Assembly (NCBI GenBank): GCA_015058625.1
Contig: SVCA01000012.1
Location: forward strand, 1-64,000
Reading direction: 5' to 3'
Source: Pseudoselenomonas ruminantium
GTDB lineage: Bacteria > Bacillota > Negativicutes > Selenomonadales > Selenomonadaceae
Length of the DNA: 64,000 nt
The translations under genes and the position numbers were made by a program. Positions 42,250-50,688 of the stretch are shown piece after piece (the stretch's first letter is position 1; the number at the start of each line of letters is the position of its first letter). Below the pieces are notes generated by a model that worked only from the letters and a program-made list of their open reading frames with translations, searched no databases and was not told the origin of the DNA.

Positions 42250-43379
42250 AGCTGAATTGGAAAATAAAAGCAGCCATAGCCGCCGTCTTGATAATCGGTG
42301 CGGCGGTGTATGGCTACCAATACTATCAAGGCCAGCAGGAGGCCAGGAAGGCCGCGGCGGTGGAGACGGTACCTGTCACCCGCATGAATGTGAAATCCAC
42401 CGTTTCGGCCACGGGCACCATCAAGCCGGTAAACAGCGTGGAGGTCAGCTCCAAGGTAACGGCCCGCATTAAGGAAGTGCTGGTCAAGGAAAACGATACC
42501 GTGACGGCCGGACAGACCATTGCAACTTTGGATGCCAAGGATTACGAGGAAAAGCGCAATCAGGCCCAGTACAAGGTCACCAATACCAAGGCCAAGTATG
42601 ACCGCGTCAGCTATCTTTACAGCATTGGCGCAAAAACGCAGTCCGATTTGGAAGATGCCAAAATGAATTACGACACGGCACTTTCTTCGTTGGCTGAATC
42701 CCAGTCCAATATGAGCGAAATGACGATTGTGGCGCCCATGTCCGGCGTCGTAGTCGGTCAGCCACAGACCGCAGGTACCATGGCGGTGCAGGGCACCAGC
42801 AATCCCACGGTCATCATGCGCATTGCGGATATGTCCAGCAAGCAGATTCTGGCCAAGGTGGATGAAACGGATATCGGCAGCGTGAAAGTCGGTCAGGAGG
42901 CAACCTTTACGGTGGACAGCTTCAACGGCAAGACTTTTACCGCGCGCGTGTCCAAGATTTCCCAGACCGATACCAGCAACAGCTGGAATATCAATACCTC
43001 ATCGAGCAGTTCCTCATCGAGCAGCTCTACCGCCAGCGTTATCTACTACTATGTGACGCTGGATGTGGACGACCCCGACAACATGCTGCTGCCAGCCATG
43101 ACCGCCCGTGTGGAAATCAATACGGCAGAGAAAAATGATGCGCTGGTTGTGCCTTTGTCTACGCTGAAAACCGATGCCAATGGCTCCTATGTCATCGTGA
43201 AAAATGCGGATGGCACGCAGGAAAACCGCTATGTGTCCACCGGCATCTACAGCGATGAATACGTGGAAATTCTGGAAGGCCTTTCGGAAGGAGAACAGGT
43301 AGTCAGCACTTATGTAGCGAAAGCCTCTACAACTTCCAGCTCAAAAAAGAACGACCGTGGCGGCCCACCACCAATGTGA
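42246..43379 (+). CDS. macA: MacA-like periplasmic adaptor (HlyD/RND-MFP family)
   Basis: Membrane-fusion protein of 377 residues. An N-terminal anchor (about 7-24) is followed by the barrel-sandwich/lipoyl half (VSATGTIKPVNSVEVSSKVTARIKEV near 50), a short alpha-hairpin (about 95-150), and beta-barrel and membrane-proximal domains (IVAPMSGVVVG near 160, VGQEATFTVDSFNGKTF near 215). A run of Ser (about 249-260) sits in a barrel loop, an unusual low-complexity insertion. It links the inner-membrane MacB-type ABC transporter to TolC. Start overlaps the tolC stop by 4 nt. Confidence 0.92.
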   Translation: MKLNWKIKAAIAAVLIIGAAVYGYQYYQGQQEARKAAAVETVPVTRMNVKSTVSATGTIKPVNSVEVSSKVTARIKEVLVKENDTVTAGQTIATLDAKDYEEKRNQAQYKVTNTKAKYDRVSYLYSIGAKTQSDLEDAKMNYDTALSSLAESQSNMSEMTIVAPMSGVVVGQPQTAGTMAVQGTSNPTVIMRIADMSSKQILAKVDETDIGSVKVGQEATFTVDSFNGKTFTARVSKISQTDTSNSWNINTSSSSSSSSSSTASVIYYYVTLDVDDPDNMLLPAMTARVEINTAEKNDALVVPLSTLKTDANGSYVIVKNADGTQENRYVSTGIYSDEYVEILEGLSEGEQVVSTYVAKASTTSSSKKNDRGGPPPM

Positions 43380-43398
43380 GGAAGGCGGTAAGAACGCG

Positions 43399-44121
43399 AT
43401 GACGAACAACGAAAAGCGAATTGCCACCATCCAGCTGAAGGATATCAAAAAACTCTACAAAATCGGCGGGGAAACGGTGGCGGCCTTGGACGGCATCACC
43501 ACCAACATCTATCAGGGCGAATTTGCTGCCCTGATGGGACCCTCTGGTTCCGGCAAATCCACATTGATGAATATTCTGGGCTGCCTTGACCGTCCCACGG
43601 TCGGCTCTTATAAACTGGACGGTCAGGAAGTTGCCGGCCTCAGCGATGATAAGCTGGCAGTTACCCGCAACAAGAAAATCGGCTTTGTCTTTCAGAACTT
43701 CAATCTGTTGTCCCGCATTTCGGCGCTCGAAAATGTGGCCCTGCCATTGGTTTACTCCGGCGTGGGGCGCAGGGAGCGTATGGAAAAGGCCATGCACTTT
43801 TTAGAAGCAGTGGGCCTTGCCGACCGGGCGGAACATCAGCCCAATGAACTTTCCGGCGGCCAGCGGCAGCGCGTGGCCATCGCCCGGGCACTCGTCAATG
43901 ACCCGCATATCATTATGGCCGATGAACCGACAGGCAATCTCGATACGAAATCCACCAAGGAAATCATGGAGATTTTCCAGAAGATGCACGGCATGGGCCG
44001 TACCATAATTCTCGTTACCCATGAGCCGGAAATTGCCGCCTGCGCCAGCCGTCAGCTGTTGGTGCGGGATGGCAAAATCACCCGGGACGAAGGAAGGGGC
44101 GTGGTGATGGATGTTATTTAG
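43399..44121 (+). CDS. macB: MacB-type ABC transporter ATP-binding subunit
   Basis: ABC ATPase of 240 residues (LolD/MacB family). Walker [10 protein letters not shown] near 48, Q-loop FQNFNLL near 98, signature LSGGQRQR near 150, Walker [13 protein letters not shown] near 170 and H-loop VTHEPE near 206 are complete. In E. coli MacB the ATPase and permease are one chain; here they are separate genes. The start at 43399 is chosen over 43357 because the longer version overlaps macA's end and has no ribosome site. Overlaps the permease gene by 11 nt. Confidence 0.9.
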   Translation: MTNNEKRIATIQLKDIKKLYKIGGETVAALDGITTNIYQGEFAALMGPSGSGKSTLMNILGCLDRPTVGSYKLDGQEVAGLSDDKLAVTRNKKIGFVFQNFNLLSRISALENVALPLVYSGVGRRERMEKAMHFLEAVGLADRAEHQPNELSGGQRQRVAIARALVNDPHIIMADEPTGNLDTKSTKEIMEIFQKMHGMGRTIILVTHEPEIAACASRQLLVRDGKITRDEGRGVVMDVI

Positions 44122-45328
44122 TGAAAGCTTCCAGATGGCGCTGATTTCCCTCTACGCCAATAAAATGCGCAGCCTGCTCACCATGCTGGGCATCATTATC
44201 GGTGTGGCCGCTGTGATTGCGCTCGTGTCCGTCGGTATGGGCGTGCGCAGTAATGTCACGAACTCCATTGCGAGTCTCGGCTCCAATATGCTGATTATCT
44301 CGCCGGGCTCCTCTAATAGAGGCGGCGTGCGCGGTGCGGCAGGCTCTATGCAGACGCTGAAATACGATGATGCCAAGGCTATCAAGGATAAAATCAAAAA
44401 TATTGATTATGTGTCGCCTTCGGTGTCCTCGTCCTATCAGATTGTCTATGGCAATAACAACTGGAAAACCAGTGTGCAGGGCGTAACGGCAGAATTTATG
44501 TCCATCCGCTCGCTGACCATCGGCTACGGTTCCTTTATCACTGCGGATGATATGAATAAACGCAACCGCGTGGCCGTAATCGGCACCACGGTTGCGTCTA
44601 ATCTCTTTGCCAAGGAAAATCCGGTGGGCAAGAATATCCGTATCAACAATCAGCCTTTCAAGGTTATCGGCCTATTGGAATCCAAGGGCCAGTCCTCTGT
44701 GGGACAGGACCAGGATGATGTGATTTACATTCCCTTGACCACGGCACAGGAACGCATGTTGGGTATTACCTATGTCCAGTCCATCAACGTGCAGGTTTCC
44801 AGTCAGGAAAAGATGGAGCAGGTGCAGGCTGAAATTGAAAATCTCCTGCGCTCCCGTCATCATATCTTGGCGGGCAAGGATGATGATTTCAACGTCCGCA
44901 ACCTCACGAGCCTGATGGAAACGGTGAATCAGTCCACCTCCATGCTGACTTTGCTTTTGGGGGCGATTGCCGGAATTTCCCTGATTGTCGGCGGTATCGG
45001 CATCATGAACATCATGATGGTGTCCGTCACCGAGCGTACGAGGGAAATCGGTATTCGCAAGGCTTTGGGCGCTACCTTTATGAACATCATGACCCAGTTC
45101 CTCATTGAATCCATGGTCATTGGCATAATCGGCGGCATAATAGGTATCATTGTCGGCTGCGGCGCTTCGCAAATCATTGCCAAAGTGGGCAACTTCACGA
45201 CGGTTATCACCATCACCCCGATTATCATATCGTTTATCTTCTCCGTAGGCATTGGCCTTTTCTTTGGCATCTATCCTGCGCGAAAAGCAGCTAAGCTCGA
45301 CCCCATTGAGGCATTACGATACGAATAA
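44111..45328 (+). CDS. macB: MacB-type ABC transporter permease subunit
   Basis: Permease of 405 residues with the four-helix MacB topology: membrane segment at about 20-42, a periplasmic domain (MacB_PCD, about 45-245), then three segments (about 275-395) containing the FtsX-type motif VGGIGIMNIMMVSVTERTREIG near 298 and the closing GIYPARKAAKLDPIEALRYE. Such systems export macrolides, peptides or heme-like compounds with energy from the cytosolic ATPase; the substrate is not known. Its stop overlaps the convergent prepilin peptidase gene by 15 nt. Confidence 0.92.
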   Translation: MLFSESFQMALISLYANKMRSLLTMLGIIIGVAAVIALVSVGMGVRSNVTNSIASLGSNMLIISPGSSNRGGVRGAAGSMQTLKYDDAKAIKDKIKNIDYVSPSVSSSYQIVYGNNNWKTSVQGVTAEFMSIRSLTIGYGSFITADDMNKRNRVAVIGTTVASNLFAKENPVGKNIRINNQPFKVIGLLESKGQSSVGQDQDDVIYIPLTTAQERMLGITYVQSINVQVSSQEKMEQVQAEIENLLRSRHHILAGKDDDFNVRNLTSLMETVNQSTSMLTLLLGAIAGISLIVGGIGIMNIMMVSVTERTREIGIRKALGATFMNIMTQFLIESMVIGIIGGIIGIIVGCGASQIIAKVGNFTTVITITPIIISFIFSVGIGLFFGIYPARKAAKLDPIEALRYE

Positions 45329-45964
45329 CTGCAGCAATGCAGCAACTGTAAAAAAAGGACCATACGCAAAAGTATCGGTCTTTTTTTTATGCGCAAATTT
45401 CATGAGCAGGAATGCACCAATGCCACCGGCAATCAATCCCATGACAATGACATCGAGAAGCTGGCTGCTGCCCAGCCACAGCCCCAAGGCGGCAATCAGT
45501 TTGATATCACCGCCGCCAATGCCCCCGCGGGTCAGGATGGCCAATACCAGGAACAGGATGCCGCCGCCCAATCCCGCAGCGAGATGGTCGAGTACGGGAT
45601 AACCGTTAAGAATAGAGGAAAAAAGTCCTAATAGTGCAAAAGGGAGTAACATGACATCGAAAATAACCTCTTGCTCAAAGTCAGTAAAAGTAAAGAGGAT
45701 AAGGAAATAGATGAAAAACAAGCTGAAAAAATGACTTAGGACTGTAGAACTAATATTTAGTAAATAGAAAGCCATAAGCATTCCAAGCACGCCAGGCAGA
45801 TAACGCTTGCGGCTTTCGTGTTGGGCAAAAATCTTATGGGGAAAGCTGAGAATATTTTCTTTTGTGCGATAGAGTTTTGCAATCCAGTGATTGCCTGCGA
45901 TAGCACCACTTACAGCACAAATAACGGCTATGAATAGTTTTAGTATGAACAACATGAATCTCAC
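45314..45964 (-). CDS. prepilin peptidase (A24, CpaA/TadV-type)
   Basis: Membrane aspartyl peptidase of 216 residues with about six membrane segments. The first catalytic Asp lies in LFTFTDFEQEVIFD near 92, and the second in the GxGD-type motif GGIGGGDIKLIAAL near 150. It lacks the N-terminal cysteine methyltransferase domain of PilD, as TadV/CpaA do. It should cleave the leader of Flp and of the TadE/TadG pseudopilins encoded divergently next door. Transcribed away from the tad genes, overlapping macB by 15 nt at its 3' end. Confidence 0.92.
   Translation of the reverse strand: MRFMLFILKLFIAVICAVSGAIAGNHWIAKLYRTKENILSFPHKIFAQHESRKRYLPGVLGMLMAFYLLNISSTVLSHFFSLFFIYFLILFTFTDFEQEVIFDVMLLPFALLGLFSSILNGYPVLDHLAAGLGGGILFLVLAILTRGGIGGGDIKLIAALGLWLGSSQLLDVIVMGLIAGGIGAFLLMKFAHKKKTDTFAYGPFFTVAALLQLFVS
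45351..45388 (+). terminator. terminator of the tolC-mac operon, inside the prepilin peptidase gene
   Basis: Stem GACCATAC (45358-45365) / GTAT-C-GGTC (45372-45380, one bulged C), preceded by six A and followed by eight T. It lies within the last codons of the convergent gene, where it encodes KKTDTFAYGPFF on the other strand. Confidence 0.7.
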
Positions 45965-46096
45965 CTCAAGCCTAGTTTACCGTTAATGGGCAAAAAAAGC
46001 AAATGCTAGGGACTTAAGTCTTAGTTTAGATATGGAAGGATTCATATGATTTATCACCTATTTTACTACAATTTACAAAAAATAACCGGGAAAGTG

Positions 46097-46126
46097 TTGA
46101 CTTTTCCGATATAAAGGTGTTATTCT
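46097..46126 (+). promoter_or_regulatory. promoter of the tad locus
   Basis: TTGACT (46097-46102), 18-bp spacer, TATTCT (46121-46126). Transcription would start near 46133, leaving a leader of about 115 nt before cpaB. Confidence 0.6.
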
Positions 46127-46175
46127 GTAAACAATTCATTAGAAAGTGATTAGAGAAACTTTAAGGAAAGATTAA

Positions 46176-46226
46176 GGCGTTTGAGACTAAAAGCCTAGAA
46201 GCATATCTTAGAACGCCGAGGTAGTC
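46176..46226 (+). promoter_or_regulatory. possible pseudoknotted leader RNA of the tad operon
   Basis: GGCGTT (46176-46181) pairs with AACGCC (46212-46217). GACTA inside that loop (46185-46189) pairs with TAGTC downstream of the stem (46222-46226), giving an H-type pseudoknot about 20 nt before the cpaB start. It does not match c-di-GMP-I or -II riboswitch consensus as I know them. Confidence 0.3.
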
Positions 46227-46247
46227 GCATTTTAAGGATGGGAACAG

Positions 46248-47189
46248 ATGAAAAAGTGGTTGTTGGAAACAAGACTCACCTATAAGCAGTGGGTGTCACT
46301 GGCTGTATTTGTCAGTTGTCTGTTGGGATTGATGGTGTATATGTCATTATCCGGCACAGAAAGTTCTGCTCAGGATGGACCTAAGGTAGAGATGGTGAAG
46401 GTTGTAGTAGCCAAGCAGGATATTCCAGAACGCACGATTATCAAGGATAATATGCTGAAAGTCGTGGATATGCCGGCTGATGTGGTACCTGCCGAAGTCG
46501 TGCGTGAAGTAGGCGAGATTACGGGCAGTCCCACGAGCGTTGCGATTCAGCAGGGTGATATTCTGACCACGAAAAAAGTTTATGCGGATGTTCGCATGGC
46601 TGGGTTTACCGGAACGATTCCTCCCAACTGCCGCGCGGTGTCTGTAGCAATTACTGATATTACCGGTGTTTCCGGCTTTGCAAAACCAGGCGATTATGTG
46701 GATGTAATGGTGGTTTCTGGAACGAAGGAAAGCGGCCTGCGGGGCGAAATTCTCTTGCAGAATGTGCAGCTCCTGGCCATTAATAAGACGGGCGGCTCGG
46801 CGGCAGAAGTGGACGAGAAAAAATCTGCCGACAGCAAGAAAGATGGCGATGAAGGTGCCATTAAGGGCAGCGGCGATGCTATGGCTACAGCAACGCTGGC
46901 CCTGCCGCTGGATGAGGCGCTCAAAGTAGCAACGGCTTCCCAGAAGGGAACGATTTATCTGGTGCTTCGTCCTGTAGCTCCCACGGATATTTTTACGATT
47001 AATACGGATTATGTGATTCCCGGTGAACGCAAGCTGGAAACGGCGCCGAAGGCTAGTGCGCCAAAACCAGCACCGGCTCCGGTACCAACGCCTGCTCCGG
47101 CAGCTGCCAGCGCGCAGCCTGCTAAGCCTGCAGCACAGAGTGGAAGTTTTACCATAATTCGTGGTACGAAGAATAACAGGGAGGACTAA
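46248..47189 (+). CDS. cpaB: Flp pilus assembly protein CpaB/RcpC
   Basis: Protein of 313 residues with one N-terminal membrane segment (about 16-35) and a periplasmic SAF/RcpC domain (VVVAKQDIPERTIIKDNMLKVVDMP near 50; GDYVDVMVVSG near 145). A Lys/Asp/Ser insert (about 185-205) and a Pro/Ala-rich tail (APKPAPAPVPTPAP near 270) follow. CpaB connects to the secretin in the periplasm, probably touching peptidoglycan through the Pro-rich tail. First gene of the tad operon, one base before the secretin start. Confidence 0.9.
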   Translation: MKKWLLETRLTYKQWVSLAVFVSCLLGLMVYMSLSGTESSAQDGPKVEMVKVVVAKQDIPERTIIKDNMLKVVDMPADVVPAEVVREVGEITGSPTSVAIQQGDILTTKKVYADVRMAGFTGTIPPNCRAVSVAITDITGVSGFAKPGDYVDVMVVSGTKESGLRGEILLQNVQLLAINKTGGSAAEVDEKKSADSKKDGDEGAIKGSGDAMATATLALPLDEALKVATASQKGTIYLVLRPVAPTDIFTINTDYVIPGERKLETAPKASAPKPAPAPVPTPAPAAASAQPAKPAAQSGSFTIIRGTKNNRED

Positions 47190-47190
47190 A

Positions 47191-48699
47191 TTGTATACAG
47201 GAACGAAAATCGCGCTGGGAATGGCAGCGGTGACTGCTATCATGGCACCGGCTCCGGCTTATGCCTATGCACAGCCTTTGTGGCTCGGGGTTAATCAGGC
47301 TTATTATTTGAGCACCAACAGCGCGATTACAAGAGTAGCTGTCGGCAACCCCAAGATTGCTGATGTGCAGGAATTGGGCAAGTTTGCCATCAATATCGTA
47401 GCGATAAAGCAGGGAACCACGACGATAAACGTCTGGACGGCAAATGGAATGCGTCAGGATTTCACCGTCAGCGTAAATAATGAAGATAAAGGTTTGGCCG
47501 CAGCCATTGAACAGGCTATCAATCTGCCGGGCGTGACCGTGCAGATGGTAAACAACAGAGTGCTTTTGCGCGGCACAGTCAATAATCAGTATGAAAAGGA
47601 TTTAGCCTTCAAGGTTGCCTGCCTTTATGTGGGAGATGACCCCACGAATACCAAAAGTGATACGATGAATTTGGGCAAAAGCGGTTCGAGTACGGTTACG
47701 ACGTCAGTAACGACAGAGGAGCAGAGAGACAGCAGTGCGCGGGTTATTAACCTTCTGGATATGGAGAATCCTGACCAAATAAATATGGAAGCCCTGGTTA
47801 TCGAGATTAACTCCGATGAGGCAAAGAAATTAGGGATAACCTATTCGTCGCAGACGACGGACGGCAGTACGACGGGAGGCATAACGCTGAATGAACCGGG
47901 AACTTTCTACGCAGGTGAAAGTTTTGGTGCTCAGCGCTCCAAGGGAAGCCATTGGTATAACCGGAACTGGCTTTATACGCATTTTTCCAAGATTAATGCC
48001 CAGCTTAAACTGCTCGTGGAGCAGGGCAAGGCTCGTGTAGTTTCCCGCCCCAATATCACGACCATGAGTGGCAAGTCTGCCGGTATTCTGGTAGGCGGTC
48101 AGATTCCTTATCCGGTAGCCTCCTCTTCGAGCAACAATATTACGGTGGAATACAAACCCTATGGTATTTCCTTGAATCTTATCAATCCCACGGTGGATAG
48201 GCAGGGAAACATTACCGCGAAAATCAATGCGGAAGTCAGCCGTTTGGATTGGACAAACAGCGTTTCAGCCAACGGCTATAATATGCCGGGATTGTCTACG
48301 CGTTCCGCTCAGACCGTTGTGAATATTCCTTCGGGCATGACCATGGCTATCGGCGGCCTGTTGAATTCTGAGGATAGCAAAATTGTACAGAAGGTGCCTT
48401 TGTTAGGCGATATTCCCATCTTGGGTGAGTTGTTCAAATACCATAATGACAGCCGTCAGAAATCAGAAATCATGATTCTGTTGACACCGCGGGTGGTTAA
48501 TGAACGCACGGAAGTAAAGATGTCGGATAAGATGGCGGATTACTTCAACGACAACCGCCGTGAAGTGCGGGATATGCAGAGTGTGGATGTGAACGGCCCC
48601 ATTCCGGAGAAGCCGGACAAGAAGAAAAAGGCTGCGGTTCAGGATGAAACCAGTCCCTTAGATAATATCATGCCGGTAGGTGCTAGTCAGGGGAATTAA
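47191..48699 (+). CDS. cpaC: Flp pilus secretin CpaC/RcpA
   Basis: Outer-membrane secretin of 502 residues with signal peptide (about 1-26, ending AYA). The N-terminal pilus-formation domain (YYLSTNSAITRVAVGNPKIADVQ near 35) and a BON-like segment (about 105-145) precede the secretin core: ARVVSRPNITTMSGKSAGILVGG near 285, GLLNSEDSKIVQKVPLLGDIPILGELFKY near 390. TTG at 47191 is chosen: GGGAGG is correctly placed and the result is a clean signal peptide; the frame open from 47161 lies inside cpaB. Its presence implies an outer membrane. Confidence 0.92.
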   Translation: MYTGTKIALGMAAVTAIMAPAPAYAYAQPLWLGVNQAYYLSTNSAITRVAVGNPKIADVQELGKFAINIVAIKQGTTTINVWTANGMRQDFTVSVNNEDKGLAAAIEQAINLPGVTVQMVNNRVLLRGTVNNQYEKDLAFKVACLYVGDDPTNTKSDTMNLGKSGSSTVTTSVTTEEQRDSSARVINLLDMENPDQINMEALVIEINSDEAKKLGITYSSQTTDGSTTGGITLNEPGTFYAGESFGAQRSKGSHWYNRNWLYTHFSKINAQLKLLVEQGKARVVSRPNITTMSGKSAGILVGGQIPYPVASSSSNNITVEYKPYGISLNLINPTVDRQGNITAKINAEVSRLDWTNSVSANGYNMPGLSTRSAQTVVNIPSGMTMAIGGLLNSEDSKIVQKVPLLGDIPILGELFKYHNDSRQKSEIMILLTPRVVNERTEVKMSDKMADYFNDNRREVRDMQSVDVNGPIPEKPDKKKKAAVQDETSPLDNIMPVGASQGN

Positions 48700-48716
48700 G
48701 GAGACTTCGAGAAATT

Positions 48717-49544
48717 ATGGGGGAATTTACACAGGAAATCAATGGTGTGGTCATCACCTTTTTCAGCACCGCTTCGGCGGTGGGCAAGACCCTTATCAGT
48801 ACGAATATGGCTTCGGAGCTGGCCCGTCAGGGGAAGAAAATCTGTCTGGTGGACTTTGACCTGCAGTTCGGGGATGTGAGCAATTATTTGCAGCTCATGC
48901 CCCAGCGTACGGTTTACGATTTGCAGCAAGCCATGACTTTGCAGGGAAATACTGTGCGGGCGGAGGAATATCTGACACCTTACGAATACAACAATGTGGT
49001 GTTCTATGTACTGCCGGCGCCCCAGCGCTTGGAAGAAGCCTACAATATCGATGTGGATAAGGCGATTACCATGATTCGCAAGCTGCAGAAAGTCTTTGAC
49101 TATGTGCTGGTGGATACCACTTCCATGTTCAGTCAGCTCAATCTGGCATTGCTCGATTTGTCCACTATTGTCAGCTTTTTGGGCATTGTGGATTTCATTC
49201 CTACCATTAAAAATATGAAAATCGGTGCGGAGACGCTGAAAAAGCTCAACTACGACAAGAATAAGATTCGCTTGATTTTGAACCGTAGCAATGCCAAGAC
49301 GCGTATCAGCATTGATGATGTGGAAAATTTGCTGGGAGAACCTTTTTACCATATCCTGCCGAATGATTTTCAGGCGGCCAGCCGTTCCATCAAGGAGGGA
49401 ATTCCGCTGGTTCTTCGTTCCAGCGGCAGTGAATTGGGCGAAGCCCTGCGGGACTTGGTAGCCCGCTATACCAATCGCGTTTATGACGATGATGTAGTGG
49501 ATGAAGATGTGCCGGAATCCTGGCTGGCCAGGATTTTCAGCTGA
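48717..49544 (+). CDS. TadZ/CpaE-like ATPase, first copy
   Basis: ParA/MinD-superfamily protein of 275 residues. The deviant Walker A is FFSTASAVGKTLIS near 15-28: the Gly-Lys-Thr core is kept but the usual KGGxGKT is altered. Walker A' VDFDLQFGD near 43 and the switch VLVDTTSMFSQLN near 130 are present. It lacks an N-terminal receiver domain. TadZ proteins place the Tad secretion apparatus at the cell pole. A second, receiver-bearing copy follows 13 nt later, suggesting they work as a pair. Confidence 0.85.
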   Translation: MGEFTQEINGVVITFFSTASAVGKTLISTNMASELARQGKKICLVDFDLQFGDVSNYLQLMPQRTVYDLQQAMTLQGNTVRAEEYLTPYEYNNVVFYVLPAPQRLEEAYNIDVDKAITMIRKLQKVFDYVLVDTTSMFSQLNLALLDLSTIVSFLGIVDFIPTIKNMKIGAETLKKLNYDKNKIRLILNRSNAKTRISIDDVENLLGEPFYHILPNDFQAASRSIKEGIPLVLRSSGSELGEALRDLVARYTNRVYDDDVVDEDVPESWLARIFS

Positions 49545-49557
49545 AAGGAGATACGCC

Positions 49558-50688
49558 ATGGATTACCGCGTACTGCTGGCGGAGTCGGACAGACTGATGC
49601 TGGAGCGGCTCGGTCAGGTGGTAAATGATACGCCGAATTTTACGTTGGCGGCAAAATTCCAAAATGTCAGTGATGCCTTAGGGCAGGGGGCAGTGTTCAA
49701 CCCTAACCTGATATTGCTGGATATTGAACAGCCCGGAGGCATGGGGCTTATTGACGAGTTCAAGAAGGCCTATCCCGGCGCGGCCATCCTCTGCATGGGG
49801 GAAAAGTGGCAGGCGGAAAATGCCAGCCATAGCATCAAGGCTGGCGCCAAGGGCTATATCATCAAGCCGTTCACCGGCATGGAATTGCAGGAAACCGTGG
49901 AGACATTTTCGCGGCTGGGCAGTGAAGCCGGTGCAGAAACCTTGGTATTTTTCAGTCCCAAGGGCAAGAGCGGCAAGACTACGCTCATTGCCAATCTGGC
50001 CATGGCGCTGGCGCGCAAAACGCGGGAGCCGGTGGGCATTATCGATGCGGATTTGCAGTTTGGTGATATGGCCGTGTTCTTCAATCTCGCGCCCCAAACC
50101 ACGATTGTGGAAGCGGTGCGGGATGCTAAGTTCCTGTCTCCGGCGTCGCTCAGCTCTTACTTTATGCCAGTGGCGCCCAATGTCAGTGTGCTTTGCGGCA
50201 CACCATCGCCGAACATGATTGATAAGGTGGAGATTGACAAGCTGGAAAACCTTATCGCCATGAGCCGCAGCCTGTTCCGCTACATTCTCATTGATGTACC
50301 GGCAGGATTTAATCCGACTTCCATTGCGGCGGCGGAAAGTTCCACGACCACTTTTCTGGTCAGCATGATAAACGGCGCTTACGAAATTGACCATATGAAG
50401 CGGGCATTGGATGTGTTCCGGGATTGGGAAGATATGGAGGACAGGGCCAAGGTAATCTTTACCCGTGTGGAACCCTGCGACTCTCGTTCCAAACTGGAGC
50501 TTTCGCAAAAATTGGGTTATCCCGTTACGGAGATCATTCCCAATGAATATACAATAGTTTCCGATGCCGCCGACAAGGGCAAGATGGCTACGGATATCCG
50601 TCCGGACAGTCACTTGGCGCGGCAGGTAGACCGGCTGGCCGATAATATCGTCGGCAGACAGCATCGCATAAGGTGGGCTGCTGTATGA
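49558..50688 (+). CDS. cpaE: TadZ/CpaE ATPase with receiver-like domain, second copy
   Basis: Protein of 376 residues. Residues 1-120 form a response-regulator-like domain (acidic AESD near 8, phospho-acceptor region LILLDIEQPGG near 52, GAKGYIIKPF near 98 with the conserved Lys), so phosphorylation remains possible. Residues about 125-370 form a MinD-like ATPase with FFSPKGKSGKTTLIANLA near 130, DADLQFGD near 160 and LIDVPAGFNPTS near 245. GAAAGGAGAT precedes the ATG at 49558; the longer frame overlaps the first tadZ and is rejected. Overlaps tadB by 4 nt. Confidence 0.88.
   Translation: MDYRVLLAESDRLMLERLGQVVNDTPNFTLAAKFQNVSDALGQGAVFNPNLILLDIEQPGGMGLIDEFKKAYPGAAILCMGEKWQAENASHSIKAGAKGYIIKPFTGMELQETVETFSRLGSEAGAETLVFFSPKGKSGKTTLIANLAMALARKTREPVGIIDADLQFGDMAVFFNLAPQTTIVEAVRDAKFLSPASLSSYFMPVAPNVSVLCGTPSPNMIDKVEIDKLENLIAMSRSLFRYILIDVPAGFNPTSIAAAESSTTTFLVSMINGAYEIDHMKRALDVFRDWEDMEDRAKVIFTRVEPCDSRSKLELSQKLGYPVTEIIPNEYTIVSDAADKGKMATDIRPDSHLARQVDRLADNIVGRQHRIRWAAV

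Noticed and set aside
46133..46247. c-di-GMP riboswitch before the tad operon
   Set aside because: The conserved core sequences of GEMM-I and of the class II aptamer are not found; only a generic pseudoknot can be proposed.
49678..50664. 328-codon antisense frame opposite the second TadZ
   Set aside because: Shadow of a well-supported ATPase gene; no start signal.
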